Below, in pieces: positions 13,401 through 25,400 of a stretch of DNA of 64,000 nucleotides (within the stretch, counting starts at the first letter, position 1; the number at the start of each line of letters is the position of its first letter). Position numbers and translations under genes: made by a program. Source of the stretch: Palaemon carinicauda (taxonomy: Eukaryota > Arthropoda > Malacostraca > Decapoda > Palaemonidae); the NCBI RefSeq assembly GCF_036898095.1, contig NC_090750.1, forward strand, positions 90,759,934-90,823,933. The letters run 5' to 3'. The notes below the pieces were generated by a model. It worked only from the letters and a program-made list of their open reading frames with translations, ran no database searches and was not told where the DNA came from.

Positions 13401-16400
13401 CATTGTTGACACGTTAGAAAAGTAGATAAAATTTGCTCTAGAAGTGAAAAGCCAGGCTGGGAATTTAATCTTTTTCTTCGTTATTGTTACGTTCTCTAGC
13501 TTGAGGGTACACTTGGGCACACTATTCTATCTTATTTCTCTTCCTCTTATTTTGTTAAAGTTTTTATAGTTTATATAGGAGATATTTAATTTAATGTTGT
13601 TACTTTTATTAAAATATTTAAATTTCCTTTTTTCCTTTCCTCACTGGGCTATTTTCCCTGTTGGAGCCCCTGGGCTTATAGCATCCTGCTTTTCTAACTA
13701 GGGTTGTAGCTTAGCAAGTAATATTAATAATAGTACTGTATTTTCATTAAGGATACAATTATACCTTATTTATTGGCAGGTGACCTCAAGAGAAAAGAGA
13801 GGCGGGGAGTATAATAAAAAAGAGTTTCAATAAATGGAAAAAGCTTTTTTTGGTATGTAGTGTTATGGTCCCGTAGCCCTTTCCTGTTAGGCTAAAATAG
13901 GGAATTGAACATAACAAGATACTGTATACCAAAGAAATAGTCACTCTCGCAGAATTCATTAAAAGCTGAGGAAAGCAGAGAGATGTATTTGAAGGAAGGA
14001 GGAAAACTTTTAAAAATCATTTTTAGTTATATAAAAATCTTGGCCAAGTTATGGCAGTAGTAACCCTGACACTCAGGCCTATACTATGAAATGTGTATAG
14101 TTTGAATAGAATTTCAAGCTAACACATATACCATGAAACTGTGTTGGAATAGGATTACCATAAATTTAGAATAAACTTGATCATTCCCAAAGGAAAAAGG
14201 CAAAAGGGGTTGAGAAACGGGAACCTTGTCTGTCTAATGGCTCCGGACACATGAACCACCGCTTTGTTAGTAAATAAAGTCAGAGGAATGCATGGATTAA
14301 AATCACTCTTTGAGCTAAAAAACAAAACAGTGCCTAATCTACTGTACAGTATTTAAGTTGGAAGTTGCGTCAGATCCGGCACATAGTTCCACAGCTGAAT
14401 TCTCGAACCTATCTCTTGTGATAACATGAAAAAGGTAGCTTCTGGTGGTAAACAAACGTCAAGGGATTGCTGCTATCTTTCCTGTGAGTAGCTTATGGTG
14501 GTGGGTGGTGTATCTGCTTGAAGAATATACAGTACCATTTTGGTGCTGTGAGGGGCAGGGAAGACTATGTGCCTCTGGTGTAATGTGTAATACTGGATTC
14601 TTTGTTTTAGTTGTACAGGAAAGTCCTTGGGACTACACAGTTCCCACCGAAAAATATTACTACTATAATTATTATGACAGTGCAATAGTGTCATTATTTT
14701 TATGCATTTGATATAAAAATTGTCTTATATACAGGTTTGGGGTAATGGGTGTATCCACTACAGTATCTTAAAGAATTCACAAATAACTTTGCTCTATTTT
14801 CTTTACTTTTAAAGTATATGTAGTCATTACAGTTCAATACTAGAGGGGCACTCAATAGAGCGCAGACCTCCACCACTTCAGCTCATTTCTTGACCCTTTG
14901 CTTGCCCATGACCTTGACCTTCCAAAATTTAATTATTTCCAGGTTTTTACATAACAGTTTGTAGGGCGAGGGGGGTCTTTGTGGGTTATTTAGTACTCGT
15001 CGACATTTTAAGTTTCTTTATTTGTTGAGGTCACTGGAAAAATTACATACAATGAGAAATTCATATGGTGACAATTCTCCAATTAATAAAAAAAAAAAAC
15101 ATATTTAAAGAAAACCCTATTCTCTACACATTTCAAACAACATTATTGGAAACCTCTATTGCTATAATTTCATTAATTGTGATTCCTTTGTATTCTATTT
15201 CTTGCATGTTACACATTTTTATTGATATTTCCAATAAAGACCTCTGGTATAATAACTTGATTACAAAATTCGTAATACTAGGTGGGTGAATCCCTTGGTT
15301 CTGCTATATCAACTCTTTAAGAAATAAGCACTAAGCATTAATAGACATCATTAAGTCATGAGAGAATTTCACTAAATAGTTATTCGATCTGCGGCATATT
15401 TTATCTAGCTTAATCCCTTACGAGCTCTATTTTCCTCCTTAAATTGTAAAGACCTCTTGATAACATCTCTTACTTACAATTTTGTCTGTGTCCACCGCAA
15501 AGACCGTCCAGCTCTCTCCCCTAAATGGGCCCCCGGGTTATGTCCCTGCCGAGGGTACGCGACCGTTAGGACAAACCTACCCCTCACTTATTTCATGTGT
15601 CTATATTTCATTATATTAACAACCCTACTAGCCCTTGTTATTTAAACAGCAACCCTGACAACCCTTTTTTTGTCTCTAACTCTCAGAACACTGTGATGCT
15701 TACCTTATATTATAATTCCATCTTAAAGTCGTCGATGTTAATTCTCTCAAACACGTCTGCTCTCGATGGTTACACTGTGCTAAAGAACAACCTGTCGCTT
15801 TCTCAAGCGCTTGAACAGGGATATGGCGGGAGATGGCTCGATGGTTCTTTTGTTTTTCTTTGTTACTAACATATAAAAGGTGTCCCCATAATTATTGTTT
15901 CTGACGAAAACTTCATTTTAATTTTCTTATTATTTTATAACGTGTATGCCTCTATTAGTGACTGAGATTTAATTACAAATTTTGGATTTACCACGAATAG
16001 TCATTCAAAGTTGCGCAGGGAAAGGTGAAATTTCCCTGCATAAGACTTCCCTGCGTTTACAAGTTAATCCCTGCAAGTTTCATTACTCATGATTAAAATT
16101 GTGACAAGGAAGCTGTTCACAAACAAACACACACACACAAACAGGGGGTAAAACATAACCTCCTTCCAACTTCATTACAGTTCAGTACAAGAGAGGCACT
16201 CATTAGAGCACAGACCTCCACCACGTCAGCTTATATCTTGATCTTTTGCTTGCCCATGATCTTGACCTTCCAAAATTTAATCATTTCCAGGTTTAACAGT
16301 TACTGTAATCCCTGCAATTTTTATTACTCAAGATTAAAATTGTGACAAGTAAGCTGTTCACAAACAAACACACAAACCGTGGGTAAAACATAACCTTCCA

Positions 16401-19400
16401 ACTTCGTTGGCGGAGGTAATAATGTCTTGACGTCTTTATGCTTTATAATAACCTACATGTGAATTACCATTGCCCTTATTTTTCCAACAGTACAAACCCG
16501 TATCGACTCGCAAGCTCCGCAGAAGAGGCAACGAGCCAGCCCCTATTGTCGAGAAACGCAGAAAACCAGTGGCAACTACTTTACAGTTACTGCTAGACGA
16601 AAGGGAAATGGATGAAGATTTAAAACTGATTAACAAAAGCAAATTGATGAGTATGAAGAAAAGTAAGCTGTTTTCTAGTACTAATAAGGCCCTTGGTAAA
16701 CTTATACAGTGACTGTTTATTTTTTATTTTTTGCCTGATCTTAAAACTTTCGAATACCTGTGTACAGAAGACCCCTAACTTACAAACATTCAGGGATAAA
16801 AGCACAAATCCAAATGAAAATAACAAAGATAATATAAAGAAATACTGTAATAAAACAATATCATATCTAATACAGTAGGAAAACATTTGTAATAACCTGA
16901 TACCTATTTCATATGAAACTCCACTATTTGTTAACCCTTTTACCTCCAGGCTATTTGGAACTTTCCAACCCTTAACCCCTAGGCATTTTATTTTTTTCAA
17001 GCACATTTTTCAATATATATTTTTTAAATTGCTCTAACAGCCTTAATTCTTGTCATAGAGAGGTCAGGTTGGTCTCATTCTTTTGGAAAATGTCTGAAGT
17101 TTCTCAAAGTTATCAAAAATATGCAAGAAAAAATGTAAATAACAGTATTTTGCAAGGACGTACCAGTACGTCCATGGGGGTAAAGGGATGTGTTTTGTGA
17201 AACGTACCAGTAAGCCCATTGGGGGTAAAAGGGTTAACTTTTGTAGCTGGAAATCATAGGCTTGGGATTCCAGGATAGGCCTACCCTGGGCCAAAATCTA
17301 ACAAAATTCAACTTACAAACAACTTCTTGGAACCAATTAAGTTTGTAAGTTGAGGACCTTCTGTAAGTGTGTGATGAATGTTGACTCCTCCACAAGGATT
17401 ATACAGCACGTTCTCATCATGATATTAGTCCATTTATGTATCGTTTGAGTAGCTGTCACTCTCCCTAATGTGTACAGTAATCATTTAACTCTTTTAACTT
17501 TCTCTCCTTTCACAGCCTTTGATTTTTTAGTTTACACGCTTATAGCTGTTTAGTTCATTTAGATTGTATAAACCTAGTTGTCTTTGGTTGTATTTAACTA
17601 TCAAAGAGGAGCAACTCTTAAGGGTGGCTTAGCCTTCAAAGTTTAGCTCTAGCAGATGGCTTGGTTATAGTGCCAATAGGATTCGATGTTATACTTTCAC
17701 ACTTTCGTTAAATTTGGGAAATCCATCACCATGTTGTCCATGGAAACTCCTTCGACAGTCTTGCGGGTAGTGAGGAAGGCTATTGGATGTTTTCAATAGA
17801 CTTGATACACTTGCTGTCACATTTCCTATTCATCTGGAATCAGTGAAGCTCTTCAGTTTGGGAGCTGTTCAGAGATTCCTAGTGGTTGAGGTTCCCTGGC
17901 ATCATAGTTCTGTTGTATTTGGATGATTGAATAATATTTGATGAGTCTTAAGGAACAATTCATGTTCAGCAAATTTGGTTACACAATTTTAAATGAGTCT
18001 TGAGTAACGATTCAGGTTCAGCAAATTTGGTTACACATAATTTTGAATGAGTCTTGAGTAACGATTCAGGTTCAACAAATTTGGTTACATATAATTTTGA
18101 AAGTGTCGTTAAGAATGATTCAGGTTCAGCAAATTTGGTTACACATAATTTTGAATGAGTCTTAAGGAACGATTCAGGTTCAACAAATTTGGTTACATAT
18201 AATTTTGAATTTGTCTTTAGGAATGATTCAGGCTCAGCAAATTTGGTTACATATAATTTTTGAATGAGTCTTAAGGAACGATTCAGGTTCAGCAAATTTG
18301 GTTACATAATTTATTGAAGAGATTAGGGCAAAGGGATTTTCTAGGTCTTATAGATTGTTAATATCAGGATAAAAAAGACATCATACTTATAATCTGTAGA
18401 AAAACAATGGCATGTTTATTATGATTGGTACAAATCTAGGAATGTTTCAGTAGTAAGACCCTGGCCTACATGGCTGAGGACTATGAAGCGTGTAGTAGGA
18501 GATGATGAATGGGGAAGTATTGATTTAAAAGCTCAAGATAGAGACGACTAGCAAAATCTAACCGAGGCCCTTTGTGTCAATAGGTGTAGAAGGAGATAAT
18601 GATAGTTTGCTTATAAGAATATGTGACCAGTATGTTCCGTTGTAGCAAGAGGCGCGATATAGTAGTTGAATAGAAATTCTATTTCCTTTCATGTCCAACC
18701 ACATAAAGGGAAAGCTGTTATTAACACCTATGTGATAACTAGTAAAACCATTAATAATTCAAGACTTTTAGGGCTCAATTTATTTTAATGTGAATGGTAG
18801 GATGTGAAATCAGATTAAGAGGTTGGAGAGTCATGTAGGAAGAGACCAAAGAGAACAGATAAAATGCATGAAGGGGAGTAATAAATGCAGCTGAGGCTGA
18901 ATGAATGCCTCCAATAACTCTTCTATGGTCTTCCACTGTCTTGGGTTAGAGATCTCTTGCTTGAGGGTACACTTGGCACACTATTCTATCTTGTTTCTCT
19001 TCCTTTTGTTATTTTCAAGTTTTCAATATTAAACTTACCCGATAATCATGTAGCTGTCAACTCCGTTGCCCGACAGAATTCTATGGAGGGATACGCCAGC
19101 TATCACAATACTAGAAGGGGGTGTACTTACCAGCGCCACCTGTGGCCAGGTACTCAAGTACTTCTTGTTGACACCTCCTCAATTATTCCTCTGTCGTGCT
19201 TCCGGCAAGACGTTCTGGGATACGCTTATGATCTTCGAGTTTGTTCACGGCTAATTGGTGAAGTATTCTCTCAGATTTCGGCTGTCGCATTACTGGAAAC
19301 CTTCTTATATTAGCTAGATAGCTTTTATATAGTCCTGATTAACGGTTAACGATCTTTTGCTTGATTTTGGAAACCCCTTTGGCTAACTCTTTGGATTCAA

Positions 19401-22400
19401 GATGTCTGACATTTCGCAAGCCCCCTCCCATAGACGATGTAGGTCTTGCAATAGGCGTATTCCGAAGGCCTCGGTAGATCCTCACACCGCTTGTTCTGAC
19501 TGTAGGGACAGGCCCTGTCAGTTAGAAAATCGATGTGAGGAATGCGCCGGACTTTCGGAACTGGAATTTGTCCGTCTTTTAAAATATTCATCTAAGTTAG
19601 AGAGAGGTAGAGTTAGGAGGAGTTCTTCTCACTCTTCAATGTTTTCCTCACCTCATGATCCCCTACCTTTTCCTACCCCTGTAGTGGCTACCCCCGAACC
19701 TACTGTTTGCCCTCCGCCTGATATGTCTGTTGTTTTGCGTGCTATTCAGGCCTTAGGCGATAAAGTAGAGTCAGTGGTAAGTGACCATAAGTCTCTGATG
19801 GCCGAAGTTAAGGAACTTAAGGTCAAGAGTGCAGTGGGTGGAGTTAGTGCCAGTGCTGTGACGAGTGCTAGTGTCAGTGCAGTGCCAAGTGCTAGTGTCA
19901 GTGCCAGTGTGGTGCGTGAGGATTCTTCTGTGCGAGCCAGTCGTCCTCCCAGTCCGGGACCTCTTGCAAGCTCCCATGCCCAGGGGAGAAGCAATGTCGA
20001 AGGGCATAAGGGTTCGGCAGGCCTTGTTAGGCGCACAGAAGTTTCCTCGGTGGTTGCGGGCGTGTCTTCCAAAGACCGTCACTCCCACCCGCAGACGATT
20101 GAGCCCGTCTTTTTCTCGTCCGCTGATCATCTGTCAGGGAAGAAACGTTGGTCTCAGGTCTCGAGACCGCTTAAACGCAGAGTCCAGTCCGCGAGTGCTC
20201 AGCCAGGTTGCAGTCATTGGCTCAGCTCTGACTCGCCGCAGTCATCTGTCGACTGCACTCCGCCCAAGAGGAGTAAGGTTCTGCCACAACAGAGCTCGAC
20301 TGTCGACCCTAAGTGGACTCTACTACAGTCCATGCAAGCACAGCTTTCGGACTTGATGCGTGAGTGTCGGGCTGAGAGTGTTGCTCCTCCGCCTCCGCCT
20401 ACACTCCCTCCGCCTGCGCTCGCTCCGCCTGCGCTCGCTCCGCCTGCGCTTGCTCCGCCTGATCGCAGTACCACCTGCCAGGCGTACGATGTTGAGCCAC
20501 GGTCTGAGTTTGCTGTTCCCACTGGTGTTCAGCCTCCGCCTTCTTTAAGGCAACCTTTGCTGTGGGATCAGGAGGATTATACATCTCTTCCTCCGCCTCC
20601 CTTTGCTGCTCCACCAGTGGTGCAACTCTTGGCTGAGGTACAACAACCTCTCCCGTCCATGAGTCAGTTTCCTCAGCTCTCGCTGCAGCGAGCTCAACCA
20701 TCCACAAGGCAAGCTCCAATACACCTTGGCCTTGCGCCTCAGGAGCCTCAGCTTGCGAGACATTTACCTTGTTCTGCGCAGCCTCAACCTCATCACGCTC
20801 CGCTCTCACCACTGGAACAGGAACTTGCTACTCCGCTTCCACCAACCGCTCAGCAAGCGCAATCCTTGGGTTCAACCGCTCATGCTAGGAGTCAGCCTCC
20901 TCCACCCATGCGCCTTCCTTCTGCTTCGTCTGCTATTCAGCCTTTGCAGTCTGAGCCTCAGGTTCTCCCTCAACAGTTACTTGTAGAGGAAACCACTACT
21001 ATTGTTCCTACTCGTTCTGACTCTGCTGTTCAGCATTCTTGTCCGATACCTTCGCTTCACTCTGGTGATGAGGCGTCTGATGATGAGGAGGCACACCGGG
21101 ATCCCTCATCAGACGTGGATGAATCCAAGCTTTCTCCACAGTCTATTGATTTTCGTAAGGTCTTGGCTCTACTTAGGGAGGTTTACCCAGACCACTTTGT
21201 CTCTGCTATTCCCCGCTCTCCGCCATCTGAGTTTTCGCTGGGCGTACAACAAGCTAAGTCCACCTATACTAAGCTAGTCCTAGCTAGGTCCTCTAAGAGG
21301 GCATTAAGGATCTTAGGGGAGTGGCTGCAGTCTAAGCAACACCTTGGCAAGACTTCTTTCATGTTCCCTCCAACGAAGCTCACTTCGAAAGCGAGCGTTT
21401 GGTATGCCACAGGAGAAGCACCAGGCTTGGGAGTACCTGCCTCTGCCCAGGCTGACTTCTCAAGTCTGGTAGACTCGCCTCGGAGAACTGCAATGAGGCG
21501 CTCTAAGGTTTGTTGGACCTTCTCAGACCTGGATCACTTTCTGAAAGGAATGTTTAGAGCATTTGAAATGTTCAACTTTCTAGACTGGTGCCTGGGGGCC
21601 CTCAGCAAGAAGACCTCTCCTGCGGACAAAGATTCTGCCATGCTATTAATGTCCTGCATGGATAAGGCCATTAGGGATGGATCGGGTGAGCTTGCGTCGA
21701 TGTTTGTATCAGGGGTTTTGAAGAAAAGGGAACAACTGTGTACCTTCCTTTCCGCCAGCATTACACCTTGCCAACGGTCACAACTCCTTTTTGCTCCGCT
21801 CTCGAAGTTCCTCTTCCCCGAAGAGCTGGTTAAGGACTTGTCTGCTGCCCTGATACAAAAGGATACACACGATCTTGTAGCCTCATCGGCTCGTAAGTCT
21901 AAGGTTGCTACCTCAGTCCCCAAGACTTATCGCTCCCCAGTGGCTGATACCCCTGCTACGAGGTTCATACCGCCCTTTCGTGGTAGAGCCCCCAGCCGAG
22001 GAAGCTCCCGTCCAGACTCTCACAGGAGCAAGTCTAGGAAAGGATCCAGGACATCTAAAGGAAAAAACTGACTCTCCGCATCTCCAGACAGCAGTAGGAG
22101 CCAGACTCAAGATCTTCTGGCGAGCCTGGGAGAAGAGGGGTGCAGACGCCCAGTCTGTCAGTTGGCTGAGGAACGGTTACAGGATTCCATTCTGCCTCAA
22201 ACCACCTCTGACCACATCGCCCATCAACCTCTCTCCCAACTACAAAGAAGAGGACAAGAGGCTAGCATTGCACCAGGAGGTGTCGCTTCTTGTGCAGAAG
22301 AAGGCAGTGGTTATAGTCCGGGACCATCAATCCCCGGGCTTCTACAACCGTCTCTTTCTTGTGGCCAAGAAGACAGGAGGTTGGAGACCGGTGCTGGACG

Positions 22401-25400
22401 TCAGCGCTCTCAACGAGTATGTCACCAAGCAGACGTTCACGATGGAGACGACGAAGTCGGTCTTAGCAGCGGTCAGACAGGAGGACTGGATGGTCTCGTT
22501 GGACTTGAAAGATGCATACTTTCACGTTCCTATTCATCCAGACTCCCAACCTTTCCTGAGATTCGTTTTTGGAAAGGTTGTCTACCAATTCCAAGCCCTG
22601 TGTTTTGGCCTAAGCACAGCTCCTATGGTCTTTACTCATCTGATGAGGAATATAGCAAAATTCCTACACTTGTCGAACATCAGAGCCTCCCTCTACTTAG
22701 ACGACTGGCTGTTGAGAGCCTCCACGAGTCGTCGTTGTCTGGAGAATCTCAATTGGACTTTAGACTTAATCAGAGACCTAGGTCTATTAGTCAACATAGA
22801 GAAGTCTCAACTCATTCCCTCCCAATCCATTGTGTACCTGGGAATGGAGATTTGGAGTCAGGATTTTCGGGCTTTTCCATCGGCCCCCAGGATAAGCCAG
22901 GCCCTAGAGTGCATCATGAGCATGCTGAAGAGGAGCAGTTGCTCAGTGAGACAGTGGATGAGTCTCACAGGGACCCTCTCATCACTGGCCCTGTTTGTCG
23001 AGCTAGGGAGACTCCACCTCCGCCCTCTTCAATTCCATCTTGCAGCTCATTGGGACAAGGGTTCGACTCTCGAAGCAGTCTCTATCCCTATCAACCAAGA
23101 GATGAAGACCACTCTCCTGTGGTGGAAGCACAACCTCCTTCTCAGGGAGGGTCTATCGTTGGCCATTCAGACCCCCAATCTTCATCTCTTCTCAGATGCA
23201 TCGGACTCGGGCTGGGGTGCAACCTTGGACGGACGGGAATGCTCGGGAACGTGGAACGAGGAACAAGGATTACTCCACATCAACTGCAAGGAGCTGCTAG
23301 CAGTTCATCTAGCCCTGTTGAACTTCAAGTCCCTCCTGCTAGGCAAAGTGGTGGAGGTGAACTCAGACAATACCACAGCCTTGGCTTACATCTCCAAGCA
23401 AGGAGGGACCCATTCGAGGAGCCTATACGAGATCGCAAGGGACCTCCTCATTTGGTCAAGAGGTCTAAACCTCACTCTGGTCACGAGGTTCATTCAGGGC
23501 GATATGAACGTCTCAGCAGATCGCCTAAGCAGAAGGAATCAGGTCATTCCCACGGAATGGACCCTCCACAAGAGTGTGTGCAACAGACTTTGGACCTTGT
23601 GGGGTCAACCTACCATAGATCTGTTTGCCACCTCCATAACCAAGAGACTTCCGCTGTACTGTTCCCCTGTTCCAGACCCTGCAGCAGTTCATGTGGATGC
23701 TTTTCTACTGAACTGGTCCCATCTCGACCTGTACGCATTCCCACCGTTCAAGATAATAAACAAAGTTCTGCAGAAATTCGTCTCGCACGAAGGGACACGG
23801 CTGACGCTGGTTGCTCCCCTTTGGCCTGCAAGAGAATGGTTCACAGAGGTACTTCAATGGCTAGTCGACTTCCCCAGGACCCTGCCTCTAAGAGTGGACC
23901 TTCTACGTCAACCTCACGTAGACAGGTTGCACCCAAACCTCCACGCTCTTCGGCTGACTGCCTTCAGACTGTCGAAAGATTCGCTAGAGCTAGAGGCTTT
24001 TCGAAGGAGGCAGCCAGTGCGATTGCCAGAGCAAGAAGGGTTTCCACTCGTAGAGTCTACCAGTCTAAGTGGGAGGTCTTCCGCAGCTGGTGTAGAGCCA
24101 ATTCAATATCCTCTACCAATACCTCTGTGACCCAAATAGCTGACTTCCTTCTACATCTTAGGAATGAGAGATCCCTTTCAGCACCTACGATTAAAGGATA
24201 TAGGAGTATGTTGGCTTCAGTTCTCCGCCACAGAGGTTTGGACCTGTCTTCCAACAAGGACCTTCAAGACATTCTTAAGTCTTTTGAGACGTCTAAAGAA
24301 CGTCGTCTTTCCACTCCAGGCTGGAATCTAGACGTAGTCTTAAGGTTCCTTATGTCATCTAGGTTCGAACCTCTCCAGTCAGCTTCCTTCAAGGACCTTA
24401 CCCTCAAGACTCTTTTTCTCGTCTGCCTTGCAACAGCTAAGAGAGTCAGTGAGGTTCATGCCTTCAGCAAGAACATTGGTTTCACAACCGAATCTGCAAC
24501 ATGTTCTTTTCAGCTTGGATTCCTAGCAAAGAACAAGCTTCCTTCACGTCCTTGGCCTAGATCGTTTGAAATACCTAGCCTCTCCAACATGGTAGGTAAC
24601 GAACTAGAGAGAGTTCTTTGCCCTGTCAGAGCTCTCAAATATTATCTTAAGAGGTCTAAACCTATTCGAGGACAGTCAGAAGCTTTATGGTGTGCCATCA
24701 AGAAACCTTCGAGGCCCATGTCCAAGAATGGGCTTTCGTATTATATAAGGCTTCTGATCAGAGAAGCACATTCTCACTTAAAGGAGGAAGACCTTGCATT
24801 GCTGAAGGTAAGGACCCACGAAGTAAGAGCCGTAGCTACTTCGATGGCCTTTAATAAAAACCGTTCTCTGCAGAGCATAATGGATGCAACCTATTGGAGG
24901 AGCAAGTCAGTGTTTGCATCATTTTATCTGAAAGATGTCCAGTCTCTTTACGAGAACTGCTACACCCTGGGACCATTCGTAGCAGCGAGTGCAGTAGTAG
25001 GTGAGGGCTCAGCCACTACATTCCCTTAATCCCATAACCTTTTTTAACCTTTCTCTTGAATGCTTTTATTGTTGTTTTTATGGTTGTTACGGTAGGCTAA
25101 GAAGCCTTCCGCATCCTTTTGATTTGGCGGGTGGTCTATTCATTCTTGAGAAGCGCCTGGGTTAAAGGTTTGGTAGAGGTCCTTTAGTAGGGGTTGCAAC
25201 CCCGTGTACTTTGGCACCTTTGGGTTGATTCAGCCTCCAAGAGGAACGCTGCGCTCAGTAAGGAAGACGAACTTTAAAAAAGAGGCAGAGTAACGGTTCT
25301 ATTCGACTTCCTTACCAGGTACTTATTATTTCATTGTTATTTGAGATAACTGTTATATGAAATATGGGATACTTAGCTATCCTTTAATCTTGTACACTGG

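Noticed and set aside
17966..18295. 109-codon minus-strand frame with 18-residue repeats
   Set aside because: It is produced by the 54-bp period of a minisatellite; the sequence is derived from a + strand RT relic.
17943..18320. CRISPR-like array
   Set aside because: Units are contiguous and diverged, without unique spacers, in a eukaryotic intron. The same applies to the other tandem arrays here.
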